A DNA stretch of 64,000 nucleotides from Teredinibacter turnerae T7901 (GCF_000023025.1 NC_012997.1:3593125-3657124), one strand, 5' to 3'; positions 27,597-36,836 are shown, counted from the stretch's first letter. The notes: generated from the sequence alone by a model not told the origin. Made by a program: numbers and translations.

Positions 27597-28076
27597 TTAG
27601 TCAACTTGCGGCTCGCGCGCGACCATAAGCGAAAAGCGCCCGCTCGCACTAAGCTCATTCCCACTAGCCCCATCACCAACGGTTGCGTCAAACTGGTACA
27701 TTGCGCCAACAGCACTTGCACTCAAACGCCATGCGTTTATTCGCAGTACCGCTCCCCCCAGGCAACGCCTCGCACCCTGCCAATTAAATTGCTTGACGGC
27801 GGCAAGAAATACGGGCGCATCAGTAGCTCCGAACACACTGTCGCCACTGCGGTTCAAATGCAATGCCGCCGCCTGCGCCGCAAACTCCGGCAACAACAGA
27901 ACACTCAATCGATTATCACAAGCAAGGGGATGAGAACCGGGGTCCTCGACTTCAGCCAACACCTCGATTGCGCTGTCATCCACACTGAGCACCTTATTTA
28001 TCAAGCACATATCGCCCGAATGAGGCATGAGTGCATGTAGTTCAGAGGTCGACAGAGTCGTTAGCACGTTAATCAC
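27597..28076 (-). CDS. ApeP-like hotdog dehydratase paralogue (aryl-polyene cluster)
   Basis: A 159-residue hotdog-fold protein of the 3-hydroxyacyl-ACP dehydratase type. It shows LMPHSGDMCLINKVLSV near the N terminus and LLPEFAAQAAALH, which align with LLPHAEPMVLLSRI and LEYMAQTVAAYAG of the protein at 41519-41998. In aryl-polyene systems such proteins dehydrate the beta-hydroxyacyl intermediate on the ACP. It is the last gene of the minus-strand operon and overlaps the upstream ketosynthase-like gene by eight bases. Whether it is catalytic or a partner subunit cannot be told here. Confidence 0.65.
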   Translation of the reverse strand: MINVLTTLSTSELHALMPHSGDMCLINKVLSVDDSAIEVLAEVEDPGSHPLACDNRLSVLLLPEFAAQAAALHLNRSGDSVFGATDAPVFLAAVKQFNWQGARRCLGGAVLRINAWRLSASAVGAMYQFDATVGDGASGNELSASGRFSLMVAREPQVD

Positions 28077-28875
28077 CGAAACCGCTGTACCTTAGACCAA
28101 TACATAAGCTTTCACCATTGCTCAGCGCCAATTCAGTCTCGCGCTCAGCCCGAGCGATGGCGGTGAGCAAGCTTAAACTGCGTGCCGACGCATTACCCAA
28201 ACGAAGGGTTTCCAGGGCCGCAATCGCTAAAGATGAAACCTGGGCTGCTCTGGGAGCCACCGATACATCCAGTGCACACAGCGTGTGCTCGTTGGCACGA
28301 GCGGACAGTAGCAGACTTGTTGAAAATGGCCCGGCAACGTTGCGCACTTCATTAATCGGCGATGGCGGCACCATGTCGTAGCAGGCCAGCAACACATTTT
28401 CCGCTTCACCCTGTAACTGCGCTACTGCGTCGACCAGCCCCATGACAAAGCTGTAGTCGTGCGCACTGATCGTAGTAGAAGGGTGCGTATTACCCGTCGC
28501 GATACTCCAATAGCCAGCCGGAGCGTTATGGACGGAGTTATGGAACTGCGTGGGAGAGACAATTTTCTCCGGCAGCGCCAGTGCGGTGCAGATTTTGTGA
28601 AAAATATCGTAATCACCGCCGGAAGAAGAAAATACAGTTGCGTAGCCTTCAGCAGGCAGTTGCAGAACCAACTGCTCAATACTGTTGAATGCAAGGCGTA
28701 CCAATTGAGACGCTCGACGACGCTCGTTGGCCGGCAGCGATTGGGGCGTATAGCGAGCGGGTTCAGTGGCGCTATAAGGCTCCTCGCCTACAACAATTCG
28801 GGTGAACACCGGCCAGTCTTCAACCCCTGGAGCCACCAGGCCAACACCGTTGAGGTAACAGGTCATCTCGCTCAT
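28069..28875 (-). CDS. Beta-ketoacyl synthase-like protein, chain-length-factor type (ApeC-like)
   Basis: A 268-residue thiolase-fold protein, much shorter than a full ketosynthase. It has FSSSGGDYDIFHKICTALA and a conserved QFHNSVHNAPAGYWSIATG segment, as in the small ketosynthase-like N-terminal-domain family found in aryl-polyene and flexirubin clusters. The usual TACSS active-site cysteine is absent. In the Xenorhabdus system a protein of this type (ApeC) pairs with ketosynthase ApeO and sets chain length, so a similar role is inferred. It lies one base downstream of a full ketosynthase gene. Confidence 0.72.
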   Translation of the reverse strand: MSEMTCYLNGVGLVAPGVEDWPVFTRIVVGEEPYSATEPARYTPQSLPANERRRASQLVRLAFNSIEQLVLQLPAEGYATVFSSSGGDYDIFHKICTALALPEKIVSPTQFHNSVHNAPAGYWSIATGNTHPSTTISAHDYSFVMGLVDAVAQLQGEAENVLLACYDMVPPSPINEVRNVAGPFSTSLLLSARANEHTLCALDVSVAPRAAQVSSLAIAALETLRLGNASARSLSLLTAIARAERETELALSNGESLCIGLRYSGFGD

Positions 28876-28876
28876 G

Positions 28877-30058
28877 CTACACCCCCATTACCAGGCTGCA
28901 GTTACTGCCGCCAAAGCCAAATGAGTTACTCAATACCCGGCGCACCTCAACGTTTTTGTTCTCGCCGAGAATCACATCGGCCTTTATGTGCTCGTCCAAT
29001 TCACGGGTATTGAGTGATACGGGCAGCAGCCCATGATTTAACACCAGAGCGGAGACAGCGGCTTCCAGTATGCCCGCAGCGCCCAGTGTGTGCCCAGTCC
29101 AGCCCTTCGTGGAGCTGCACGGGAGCGACTGTTCGAACAGCCGGCACACTGCACGAGATTCCGCCAGATCATTGGCTTTGGTGCCAGTGCCGTGCAGGTT
29201 GACATAGTCAATGTCATCAGGCGTCAGCCCCGCCATAGCCAGTGCCCCAGCCATTGAGTCATAAGCGCCAAGACCGTCGGGGTGGGGGCTGGACATATGG
29301 TAGGCATCACTGCTTTCACCAAAGCCCTGCAAAGTCATAACACCGCCGTCACCGGGTTCCACTATTGCGAAACCTGCAGCTTCGCCGATGGATATGCCCG
29401 TACGATCCCGATCACAAGGTCGGCAGATATCGTCCGAAATCAATTGCAGTGAATTGAATCCAAACAAAGTGGTAAGACACAGCGTGTCTACACCACCCAC
29501 AATCGCAGCATCGCAAAAGCCCGCTTTGATCGCCCGCCAGGCATTCGCAAAGACTTTCGCACTACTTGAGCATGCCGTCGACACGGCATGACACATACCG
29601 GTCGCGCCGGTCACTTCTGCAACCAGCTTAGGCGCTGAGTTATTGTTGTGCGTGAGATCGTAGTTGTACCAGCGCGGCAGATGCTCACCTTGTGCAGCAA
29701 CCATCTGCCGATAAGCAAGCTCAGTTTGTTGAATCCCAGACGTACTGGTGCCGATAAACACACCTACCCGACGCCCTCCATGCCGTGCCACCAGGTCACG
29801 CGCCGCATCAATAAACCCGTCCTGCTGCATCGCGAGGTAGGCGAGACGATTATTGCGACAATCGTAGGCAGTCAATTCGGTGGGGAGCACCAGGTCTTCC
29901 AATTCGTCAACAACACCAATGTAGGTGCTGAGCGGCGCACTCTCACCGAACGGACGCTTTACCAGCCCGGTTTGTCCACTCTGCAGACTCGCCAGCAACG
30001 CCTGGTTTCCTATCCCAGCCGCTGATGCAGACGTAATACTGCCGATTTTAAGATTCAT
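28877..30058 (-). CDS. Beta-ketoacyl-ACP synthase (aryl-polyene ketosynthase, ApeR-like)
   Basis: A 393-residue FabB/FabF-type ketosynthase with a complete Cys-His-His triad: C163 in AVSTACSSSAK, H289 in NLHGTGTKAND and H323 in KGWTGHTLGAAG. It would extend the ACP-bound polyene with malonyl-ACP. A second full ketosynthase is at 42735-43973 in the plus-strand operon, so the cluster has two complete ketosynthases and one incomplete partner, matching the known ApeR/ApeO/ApeC set. Which is ApeR and which ApeO is inferred from position. It overlaps the acyltransferase gene by 11 bases. Confidence 0.85.
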   Translation of the reverse strand: MNLKIGSITSASAAGIGNQALLASLQSGQTGLVKRPFGESAPLSTYIGVVDELEDLVLPTELTAYDCRNNRLAYLAMQQDGFIDAARDLVARHGGRRVGVFIGTSTSGIQQTELAYRQMVAAQGEHLPRWYNYDLTHNNNSAPKLVAEVTGATGMCHAVSTACSSSAKVFANAWRAIKAGFCDAAIVGGVDTLCLTTLFGFNSLQLISDDICRPCDRDRTGISIGEAAGFAIVEPGDGGVMTLQGFGESSDAYHMSSPHPDGLGAYDSMAGALAMAGLTPDDIDYVNLHGTGTKANDLAESRAVCRLFEQSLPCSSTKGWTGHTLGAAGILEAAVSALVLNHGLLPVSLNTRELDEHIKADVILGENKNVEVRRVLSNSFGFGGSNCSLVMGV

Positions 30059-30980
30059 CTAGCTTCCAATAATCGTAAAAGTTAAACCAGTTATACGGGT
30101 ATGCTTGCGCCATGGATTCCAGGGTATCCACGTAAACTCGCTGTGCGCTCTGCATCCACTCCCTGCGCTCTTTGCGTTCCACCTCCGTGGAATCCGCAAT
30201 CGCGTGAAAAAAAATTTCGTACCGGGCCTTGCCCGCGCTAGTCCCCTGATAAACCCCAAAACCTGCCACCACCGGTATTTTTAAAGCTGCGGCCATTTGC
30301 CACAAGCCCTCCGGCAGTTGCACCGGGCTCCCCATAAATGTCTGTCGGTACACCCGCTCAGAGCGGTGCACTCTGTCTGCCATAACCCCGACAAACTGGC
30401 CGTTTGTCAGCGCTTCCTGCAAACACAGCATTAACTGCGCTGGTGGTTGTTCGACATCGATAATGTCCTGCGCCATATCCGGATTGACCGCCTGCAGCAG
30501 CGCCATCGCCTTTTTTGCATGGTCACGGTCCATCAGTACCCGCGCCCGGGTATTTTTGCGGTCTCGACCGGCAGCGCGAAGCACATCGAAACTTCCCAGG
30601 TGGGACATCAACAATAAACAACCCTGCCCAGAGCGAATGTGAGCATCAATGACGCTATTCCCATGCACAACAACATCAAAGTCGCGATTGCGGCCGGACA
30701 AGAAAAACAAGCGGTCGACGGTAACCTGGGCAAAACAAAAAAAGTGGCGGTATATCTGCCAGAACGTCACTGGCGTCGATTGCGTTCGCGCGAGAAAGCT
30801 ACGCGACGCACGCCTGGCTGCTGGACTGAACAAGGCGTAATAGAAAACAATACCGGCAAGTAAAACCCGAACAGGCGCCCGACCGCACCGCAACGCAGTC
30901 CAGACAACAATCGCCATCCCCAGGGGAGAGCCCCGCTCGGTTTGCGCCTGCCAACCTGACTCTGAACTCGCTCGACTCAT
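30048..30980 (-). CDS. LpxL/HtrB-type acyltransferase of the aryl-polyene cluster
   Basis: A 310-residue protein of the lysophospholipid acyltransferase superfamily. It has an N-terminal hydrophobic segment (VRVLLAGIVFYYALFS), the family pattern LLMSHLGSFDVLRA with the HxxxxD catalytic pair, VGVMADRVHRSERVYRQTFMG, and FNFYDYWK at the end. Aryl-polyene clusters regularly encode such an enzyme, thought to attach the polyene to a lipid or glycolipid in the membrane. It overlaps the hotdog gene by four bases and the ketosynthase by 11, so it is well inside the operon. Confidence 0.8.
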   Translation of the reverse strand: MSRASSESGWQAQTERGSPLGMAIVVWTALRCGRAPVRVLLAGIVFYYALFSPAARRASRSFLARTQSTPVTFWQIYRHFFCFAQVTVDRLFFLSGRNRDFDVVVHGNSVIDAHIRSGQGCLLLMSHLGSFDVLRAAGRDRKNTRARVLMDRDHAKKAMALLQAVNPDMAQDIIDVEQPPAQLMLCLQEALTNGQFVGVMADRVHRSERVYRQTFMGSPVQLPEGLWQMAAALKIPVVAGFGVYQGTSAGKARYEIFFHAIADSTEVERKERREWMQSAQRVYVDTLESMAQAYPYNWFNFYDYWKLDES

Positions 30981-31351
30981 GCCCGGTACTCGAAGCTCCC
31001 AGTTGCTACTACTACCGCAGCGCTACCAGTGATGAGCACGCTAAATTTGCCCACTCCTGCACCATCCAAAAAGACGTTTTCCGGCAATTGAGTTTCTACA
31101 GCCTCAGGGCGTACCGTGCCCGTCGATGGCCTGCCACTCTTAACGTCAAACTCGTATGTGAGCTGATCGCCGGGACGCACCGGGCGTAAAAATTTGGCGT
31201 TCTTTATGGCCACCAGTTCGCCAGCACTTGCGACCTGAAAGTATGCCGCCACCCACGACAGCAATAACGCACCGGGAACCAGTGGGTTACCAGGAAAATG
31301 GCCAGCAAAACAGGGGTGCTCTGCTGATACCTGCTGATATTGGATCAACAT
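30977..31351 (-). CDS. FabZ/FabA-like hotdog dehydratase (ApeI-like)
   Basis: A 124-residue single hotdog domain. The segment HPCFAGHFPGNPLVPGALLLSW holds the conserved catalytic histidine region of FabZ-type dehydratases, and IKNAKFLRPVRPGDQL is the second family motif. In aryl-polyene synthesis ApeI and ApeP together form the dehydratase. A similar small protein is encoded at 36837-37211, so this cluster has two of this type. The start lies one base after the stop of the ligase gene. Confidence 0.78.
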   Translation of the reverse strand: MLIQYQQVSAEHPCFAGHFPGNPLVPGALLLSWVAAYFQVASAGELVAIKNAKFLRPVRPGDQLTYEFDVKSGRPSTGTVRPEAVETQLPENVFLDGAGVGKFSVLITGSAAVVVATGSFEYRA

Positions 31352-31352
31352 A

Positions 31353-32681
31353 TCAACTGCCTCCCATCAACATGGTGGCCAGCTCCGCGGCAGTCACTTT
31401 ACCCGTCGCATTGCGCATAATTTGCGGCACTTTTTTAAAGGGCCGCGGCAGAAACACCGGGTCCACGCGATGCGATAGAGCATGCAGTACATCGCGAACA
31501 CTAAGCTCCGTTACCACGAAGCCCACCGGTCTCGCCTCTCCCTGCTTGTCGATATAGAGGTGAGCGTCGACCACGCCAGGTATTGCCAGTAGCTTCGCGC
31601 TGAGGTCGGCGAGTGACATGCGCTTGCCGCCAATATTGAGATGATCACCTGCACGCGCCAAAAACCGAAACTGACTGTCGCCCACTAACTCCAATTCGTC
31701 CGGGAAAGGCTCTGCTTTTGGAAGATGATCTGCGTACAACATGACTTTATCTTCCCGCAAAAACCGGAAGCCGCGCAGCAGTTGCCACGTAGGCCCAGTC
31801 AACGTTCGCCGGGTCGCGACACTGCCCGCTTCACTGAACCCGAATATTTCGTATACCTTTGCCACTCCTGCCTCTTCTGCCGCTCGCGCAATCGGTTCGG
31901 CAAGCGGTGCTGTCGCGGAAATGACCTGCTGCAATGAATCGGGCAGCCGGGCATGGCTCTGCACCACTGCGCGTAAATGCACTGGTGTTGTTACCAGGCG
32001 CACAGGTCTCTCGCATTGCGCTACCTGCTCTACCACATCTTCAGGGTAGAAGGGCGTGTGCTCAATAATGGCGAAGCGCCCCCGAAGCGGCATAATGACC
32101 GATGCTTCCAAGCCGTACATATGCTGGCACGGGACAGTGGCCACCAGGTCCCAGCAGGTGTTATCACTATCAAGAGCCGCGCACAGTTTTTCGCCAGTAC
32201 CGGCCAATATACGCCAGGTCTTAACGAGCTTTTTGGGCACCCCAGTACTGCCAGAGGTATAGACCTCTACCAGGCTGTGATCCAGTGGTATGCACGGCAT
32301 CCCAGTGAAGGCTGCATCATCGGCAATATCGAGGCGTTCGAGCCTGCGCCAGTGCTGCGAATCCATTGGATCGAGTTCGATACCTTTATCGAAAAAAACC
32401 AGGCGTGGCGACTGGCCTGCACTGGCAAGCTCAACAATGGTACCTGGCTGCCTGTTAGGCGGCAGAATATTTTTACCACCGCGAAGCAATACCGCACAAA
32501 AAACGACAAGGAAATGAACGCGATTACCGCACAAGTTAATCACGTCACACCCTGGTTCGAGCGTTGCAGCAAGGCTCTCAGCAGTAGCTACCAATCCGGC
32601 AATCGTGAGTGGCTGACCATGATAGTGGGCGATCACATCGTCCGGTGGACGGGTACATAGCAGCGTACTCGGCTCAGTCAT
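31353..32681 (-). CDS. AMP-dependent acyl/aryl ligase (ApeH-like)
   Basis: A 442-residue adenylate-forming enzyme, somewhat short. It has the phosphate loop VYTSGSTGVPKKLVKTW, YGLEASVIMPL, YEIFGFSEAGSVATR with the adenine-binding segment, and a C-terminal DHLNIGGKRMSL followed by a lysine-bearing KVTAAEL tail. In aryl-polyene clusters this enzyme activates the aromatic starter acid and loads it on an ACP; here the acid is probably a hydroxybenzoate made by the chorismatase at 34555-35562. I chose ATG 32681 (MTEPSTLLC); a frame reaching 32711 starts inside the upstream gene and is less likely. Confidence 0.82.
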   Translation of the reverse strand: MTEPSTLLCTRPPDDVIAHYHGQPLTIAGLVATAESLAATLEPGCDVINLCGNRVHFLVVFCAVLLRGGKNILPPNRQPGTIVELASAGQSPRLVFFDKGIELDPMDSQHWRRLERLDIADDAAFTGMPCIPLDHSLVEVYTSGSTGVPKKLVKTWRILAGTGEKLCAALDSDNTCWDLVATVPCQHMYGLEASVIMPLRGRFAIIEHTPFYPEDVVEQVAQCERPVRLVTTPVHLRAVVQSHARLPDSLQQVISATAPLAEPIARAAEEAGVAKVYEIFGFSEAGSVATRRTLTGPTWQLLRGFRFLREDKVMLYADHLPKAEPFPDELELVGDSQFRFLARAGDHLNIGGKRMSLADLSAKLLAIPGVVDAHLYIDKQGEARPVGFVVTELSVRDVLHALSHRVDPVFLPRPFKKVPQIMRNATGKVTAAELATMLMGGS

Positions 32682-33345
32682 GAAAAGCTCTCTGCAACGA
32701 CGGACGCACAACGCCTGCGGATGTGACTATCTTCAAATACTCTATGAACGACGGGTGATCGTGACGCGGAAAAAGAAGCTTGCGCACAAAAAATTCGCCG
32801 ATAAAAACAATTCCAGACACAGGGTAAAGCACGGTGTGAGCGACAAAGGCCTGCCACTCCGGGACGCTCGGCAGCAGAGTCACTCCGCCTACAACAACCA
32901 TTACCAAAAACAGGACGCTCCAAAGAATCGTCACCGCACGTGTATAACGGCGCATGTTTTCAGAAAGAGGACCGCGGGCATGCTCGCCAATTGCTGTTAC
33001 TAAAGCCTCGCGCCCAGGCAACAACGACCCGGCGAATATAACGAGTAAAAACAACGGAAAGGCTATGGCAGGCAATTTCATAAGCCACAGCGAAAAATGA
33101 AGGTAGGCCGCGACGGCAAGACCAACAGAAGCGAGTAGTACCGCGACAATTGCCCCGGTTTTTCCCGCCTTCAATGGATGAAAAACAATACCCAGAAGCA
33201 AAAATAACAACGCGGCACTGGCTAGCGCGCTATTCGATTGATTACCGGCAAAAAATACCAGAACCGGATAGCCAATCAAAAGCGCGATTTGCACGGGTCG
33301 ACCCCAACTCCCAATTACGCAGCTTTGCTCAACACATGTGAGCAA
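32674..33345 (-). CDS. Multi-pass membrane protein of the aryl-polyene cluster (COG4648-like)
   Basis: A 223-residue integral membrane protein with about five hydrophobic segments (for example ALASAALLFLLLGIVF, TGAIVAVLLASVGLAVAAY, FPLFLLVIFAGSLL and ILWSVLFLVMVVVGGVTLL). The C-terminal part contains FIGEFFVRKLLFPRHDHPSF, which I recognise as typical of the conserved membrane protein in aryl-polyene clusters. Its biochemical role is not established. It overlaps the ACP gene upstream by about 31 bases and the ligase downstream by eight, so the start may lie a little further in than given. Confidence 0.65.
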   Translation of the reverse strand: MLTCVEQSCVIGSWGRPVQIALLIGYPVLVFFAGNQSNSALASAALLFLLLGIVFHPLKAGKTGAIVAVLLASVGLAVAAYLHFSLWLMKLPAIAFPLFLLVIFAGSLLPGREALVTAIGEHARGPLSENMRRYTRAVTILWSVLFLVMVVVGGVTLLPSVPEWQAFVAHTVLYPVSGIVFIGEFFVRKLLFPRHDHPSFIEYLKIVTSAGVVRPSLQRAFHD

Positions 33346-33593
33346 AGCGATCGCAAGCTGGAAAAAATCTGTTCGTTATTACTGTCGTCTGCCTTCAACT
33401 GGACTTGATACTTTTGCGCAATCATCAGAGAAATCTCAAGCGCGTCGATTGAATCGAGCCCCAAACTATCGTCGGAAGAAAAACCAAACAGCGGCGCCTC
33501 GGGCTTGATGTCTGCTGCGTCGGTATCTTCAAGGTCGAGCGCCTCGACCAGGTAACCGGCAAATTCCAGTTCTTTATCTGTTAAACCACTCAT
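33315..33593 (-). CDS. Acyl carrier protein (aryl-polyene cluster, minus operon)
   Basis: A 92-residue acyl carrier protein with the phosphopantetheine serine S48 in LGLDSIDALEIS, an acidic N-terminal half and predicted helices around it. It would carry the starter or the growing polyene. I give ATG 33593 (MSGLTDKEL); a TTG at 33605 with AGGAT five to six bases upstream is also plausible and adds four residues. It is one of two ACPs in the cluster, in line with ApeE/ApeF. It overlaps the membrane protein gene. Confidence 0.85.
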   Translation of the reverse strand: MSGLTDKELEFAGYLVEALDLEDTDAADIKPEAPLFGFSSDDSLGLDSIDALEISLMIAQKYQVQLKADDSNNEQIFSSLRSLCSHVLSKAA

Positions 33594-33617
33594 GCTTAAA
33601 ACCAAATTAATCCTGTG

Positions 33618-34367
33618 TTATTTACTGCCGATGTACTCGCTGAAAATACCCATAACCTTATTGCGCTGTGGGTTGCTGACGCCTGCACTGGCCATTGCGT
33701 CCAGAATTTTCGCAGGGGGAACACATTGATCAATGGTATCCCAGTAATAACGCATCAACTCTTCCGCTTCTTTGCTACCACGGAAAACGCGAGTAACCGT
33801 AGGAATGATCCCTTTCATATAGACTTTTAACGCAGCCGTTGTAAGGGCGCCTTCCGGGCGAGTGATTTCCAACAACAGCATTTTGCCACCCGGCTTCAAA
33901 ACACGGCGGTACTCTTCGAACGCCGCTTGCAAGTCGGCCACATGTCGCAGCGCATAGCTCATGGTCACAAAATCGAATGTGTTATCAGGGAAAGGCAGTG
34001 CTTCACCCAGTCCCATAGTTGCTCTCTGCACACCGTTTTCAACTGCAACCGAGAGCATACCTTTGCTAGGATCCAACGCTACGACAAAACCATCGGAACC
34101 GACCAATTCCTGTTCAATTAGCGACACTTCCCCAGTGCCCGCGCCCACGTCCAGCACCTGGTGACCAGCACCCACACCGACGCGCAATAGCGCCTGACGG
34201 CGGTACCAGCCGCCAGAGCCGAAGCTCATCATTTTCGTAATCCAGTCGTAGTGCTGCGCCGAAGAGTCAAACATCGCGTCGACCTTCTTGCGCCTCGCTT
34301 CTCCGCTTTCATAATAATCCGACAGTACGGGGTGCGGAGCTACTGACGATTGCTTACCATCTTGCAT
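33618..34367 (-). CDS. SAM-dependent methyltransferase (ApeB-like, UbiE family)
   Basis: A 249-residue class I methyltransferase with the SAM motif VLDVGAGTGEVSLI, the acidic end of strand 2 in VVALDPSKGML, and the post-motifs FDFVTMSYALRHVAD and LKPGGKMLLLEITRP, as in UbiE/MenG. In aryl-polyene pathways such an enzyme methylates the aromatic ring or its hydroxyl. I chose ATG 34367 (MQDGKQSS); the frame continues upstream to 34445 without family support. It is the first gene of the minus-strand operon, divergent from the chorismatase gene. Confidence 0.8.
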   Translation of the reverse strand: MQDGKQSSVAPHPVLSDYYESGEARRKKVDAMFDSSAQHYDWITKMMSFGSGGWYRRQALLRVGVGAGHQVLDVGAGTGEVSLIEQELVGSDGFVVALDPSKGMLSVAVENGVQRATMGLGEALPFPDNTFDFVTMSYALRHVADLQAAFEEYRRVLKPGGKMLLLEITRPEGALTTAALKVYMKGIIPTVTRVFRGSKEAEELMRYYWDTIDQCVPPAKILDAMASAGVSNPQRNKVMGIFSEYIGSK

Positions 34368-34554
34368 ATTTGAACACTCTAATAACGCTGCCCTGATCGC
34401 CCTGAGTACACGCAGGTGTACCCGCCGATCAGGCCTGTCTTCCAAATCGGCGGTACTTTACAGCAGGGTTATGGCCTGCGCAACGCTGACTCTCGCCTCC
34501 TGCGTGCAACTGTCGCTATAATGCGGCCGCAGCGCGCGTCTTAGTGCGCAGAGA

Positions 34555-35562
34555 ATGTTTATCCAGCTCCAAAGTTTAACGTTTACAGGTATCTTGGTGT
34601 TCGACTCCCAACCGGCAAGCTATACAGTGAGCTTGTGCCCCCCACACTGCGCCCACCGATCTTTGGGCATTCATTTCGGCAGTGATTGCTGCTTTGTTCC
34701 CGACGCATCCCGTATCGATACGGGCTTGCAGTTATTAGGTGACAGCAACATCATCGAGTGCTGGAGTGCAGATTCATCCCGTACCTGGAAGCTCTCGGTC
34801 AAACCCGGCAACGCTAAGGTTGTACAAACAGAAAACTGGCTGCTTGTTGCCGTATGGCTAAGTGACAACGACTGCGAAAATATGGCACAAGCGACTGAGC
34901 AAGCCTATGCCACAATGCTGGAAATTGCTCGCGAAGCACATATGCCACATGTGGTGCGCAGCTGGAATTACCTGCCCCACATAAATCGCGGCAACGGCGA
35001 TAGCGAAACCTACAAGCAATTTTGTGCGGGCCGCGCTGCTGCTTACCAGGAAAAAGGCGTTGTGCAGGCAGATTTTGCCTCTGCCAGCGCGCTGGGCACA
35101 CACTCCGCCAACGCGATTTTCTATCAATTATCAACGGCTGTTCGCGGCCAGCATTTTGAAAACCCGCTTCAAGTCAGCGCCTACGATTATCCTCGTCAAT
35201 ACGGTCCCCGCAGCCCGACCTTCGCTCGCGCAACCGCTTGCCAACTGGAGGATAACAACATACTTTTTATCTCGGGTACCGCCAGCGTTAAAGGGCACCA
35301 GAGTGTGCATGTTGGCGATATTCACCAGCAAACACAGCAAACGCTGGCCAATTTAGACGCGCTGCTGAGCGATATAGGGACAAAACTCGGAACCGAGATC
35401 GCGCCGGATTTTTTGAAAGTGTATATCCGTCATCCACGTGATTTCGCCCTCGTACGCGACCTGGTCGAAGCGCGCTTCCCGCAATGCGAATTTGTATATG
35501 TCGCGGCCGATATATGCCGTGCAGACCTGCTGGTAGAGATAGATGGACACTGCTGGCTCTAA
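34555..35562 (+). CDS. Chorismatase (XanB2/Hyg5/FkbO family), aryl starter supply
   Basis: A 335-residue protein that I recognise as the XanB2-type chorismatase. These enzymes convert chorismate to 3- or 4-hydroxybenzoate, and in Xanthomonas they feed xanthomonadin synthesis. Family signs are MPHVVRSWNYLPHINRG, the CAGRAAAYQEKG segment, SASALGTHSANAIFYQ, YPRQYGPRSPTFARA and the C-terminal RidA-like region beginning FISGTASVKGHQSVHVGDIHQQ. It begins the plus-strand operon opposite the methyltransferase. It suggests that the head group comes from chorismate, not from tyrosine by an ammonia lyase; no lyase gene is in the window. Product regiochemistry (3- or 4-) is not decided. Confidence 0.85.
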   Translation: MFIQLQSLTFTGILVFDSQPASYTVSLCPPHCAHRSLGIHFGSDCCFVPDASRIDTGLQLLGDSNIIECWSADSSRTWKLSVKPGNAKVVQTENWLLVAVWLSDNDCENMAQATEQAYATMLEIAREAHMPHVVRSWNYLPHINRGNGDSETYKQFCAGRAAAYQEKGVVQADFASASALGTHSANAIFYQLSTAVRGQHFENPLQVSAYDYPRQYGPRSPTFARATACQLEDNNILFISGTASVKGHQSVHVGDIHQQTQQTLANLDALLSDIGTKLGTEIAPDFLKVYIRHPRDFALVRDLVEARFPQCEFVYVAADICRADLLVEIDGHCWL

Positions 35563-36331
35563 ACTAAAACACCAGATGTACCGTCAGTGGCGAATTGCGG
35601 CAACCGGGCTCGCTTTCGCGCTCTTTGGCATTGGTGGGCCGATAATCGCCCTGGCAATCACCCTCACACAACCGCTGCCGATCTCGCCTATTCGCCGGCG
35701 AGTGTGGACGCGGCGTTGCATTAACGGCGCCTTCTGGTGCTACATCCGAATCATGCGAGGCCTGGGCTTACTGAGCTTTGAAACCCGCCATATTGAGCGC
35801 CTCGCGGCGCCGGGCCAGTTGGTATTGGCGAATCACCCGTCGCTGCTCGATGTGGTTTTTGTGGCTTCGCTGATCCCCGAGGCAAATTGTGTGGTCAAAG
35901 GCGCACTGTTTCGCAACCCCTTCACACGTGGGCCGGTGACCGCTGCAGGGTATATCGCCAACGACGACCCCAACCTACTGAGCGAATGCAGGTCTGCGCT
36001 GGAACGAGGTGAGACCCTTATTGTTTTTCCTGAAGGTACCCGCAGTCAGCCCGGCGAGCCTCTGCAGTTTCTTCGTGGCGCGGCCAATATAGCCCTCGCC
36101 AGCAGCGACCAGGTTCGACCGGTCAAGGTTACCTGCGAGCCTGCAACGCTGCTCAAGAACCAGCGGTGGTACCAGGTTCCAGATAGGCGGCCCCATTTTC
36201 TGATCGATGCACAGCCCGCTATTGACATAGCCTTATTTCAAAACACTTCCGAATATCAGAGCAAAAACGCGCGCCGGCTCTGCCGGTTCCTGGAGGACTA
36301 CTACAACGAACTTCTCGGCCTCGAGAGGTAA
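35543..36331 (+). CDS. PlsC-like 1-acyl-glycerol-phosphate acyltransferase family protein
   Basis: A 262-residue acyltransferase with an N-terminal hydrophobic segment (GLAFALFGIGGPIIALAITL) and the PlsC motifs: NHPSLLDV, which contains the HxxxxD catalytic pair, and VFPEGTRSQPGE for substrate binding. The gene overlaps the chorismatase by 20 bases, so it is coupled to it. Aryl-polyene clusters usually contain such an enzyme for lipid anchoring; together with the LpxL-type protein at 30048-30980 there are two acyltransferases here. Confidence 0.82.
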   Translation: MDTAGSKLKHQMYRQWRIAATGLAFALFGIGGPIIALAITLTQPLPISPIRRRVWTRRCINGAFWCYIRIMRGLGLLSFETRHIERLAAPGQLVLANHPSLLDVVFVASLIPEANCVVKGALFRNPFTRGPVTAAGYIANDDPNLLSECRSALERGETLIVFPEGTRSQPGEPLQFLRGAANIALASSDQVRPVKVTCEPATLLKNQRWYQVPDRRPHFLIDAQPAIDIALFQNTSEYQSKNARRLCRFLEDYYNELLGLER

Positions 36332-36444
36332 TCAGATAAACCATTTGTCAGAACGCTGTGATATATTTGCCGCTATTCATGAGGCTGATTCCTCATTAAA
36401 TTCAGATAAAACCCAGTGCTACCCAGAATTACACAGATACACCT

Positions 36445-36759
36445 ATGCAAAATTACAGCAAAGAGGCGATTTACGATTACTTGAAAGGCGTTATGGTTGA
36501 CCTTTTCGAGATCGATGAAAGCGCAATAACACCAGACGCTAATCTCTACGAAGATTTGGATATCGACAGCATCGACGCCGTAGACTTGGTGGTAAAACTG
36601 AAAGAATTCACCGGCAAAAAAATTCAACCGGATGACTTTAAACATGTGCGTACCGTTAACGACGTCGTTGAAGCCGTTTACAAAATGCTAAACGACGAGT
36701 CGGGCAGCGAAACCGCAGCACAACCAGAAGCCGTGGAGACAACAACCAACGCTGGTTAG
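36445..36759 (+). CDS. Acyl carrier protein (aryl-polyene cluster, plus operon)
   Basis: A 104-residue ACP with the phosphopantetheine serine S42 in LDIDSIDAVDLVV, preceded by DLFEIDESAITPDANLYEDL, and a C-terminal tail rich in Glu, Thr and Ala. It is more canonical than the ACP at 33315-33593 and probably carries extender units or the main chain. About 110 bases separate it from the acyltransferase gene, and it is followed by the hotdog dehydratase gene after 77 bases. Confidence 0.88.
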   Translation: MQNYSKEAIYDYLKGVMVDLFEIDESAITPDANLYEDLDIDSIDAVDLVVKLKEFTGKKIQPDDFKHVRTVNDVVEAVYKMLNDESGSETAAQPEAVETTTNAG

Positions 36760-36836
36760 CGCCTACCATATCGGGCAGTTTGGAGTAAACCACGCCAAAC
36801 TGCCAACGCCCCAAACCGCAGCTGGCATAGCACCCA

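Noticed and set aside
27537-28040. 167-codon open frame on the plus strand near the 13-bp repeats
   Set aside because: Antisense to the ApeP-like gene; basic, low-information sequence and no ribosome site.
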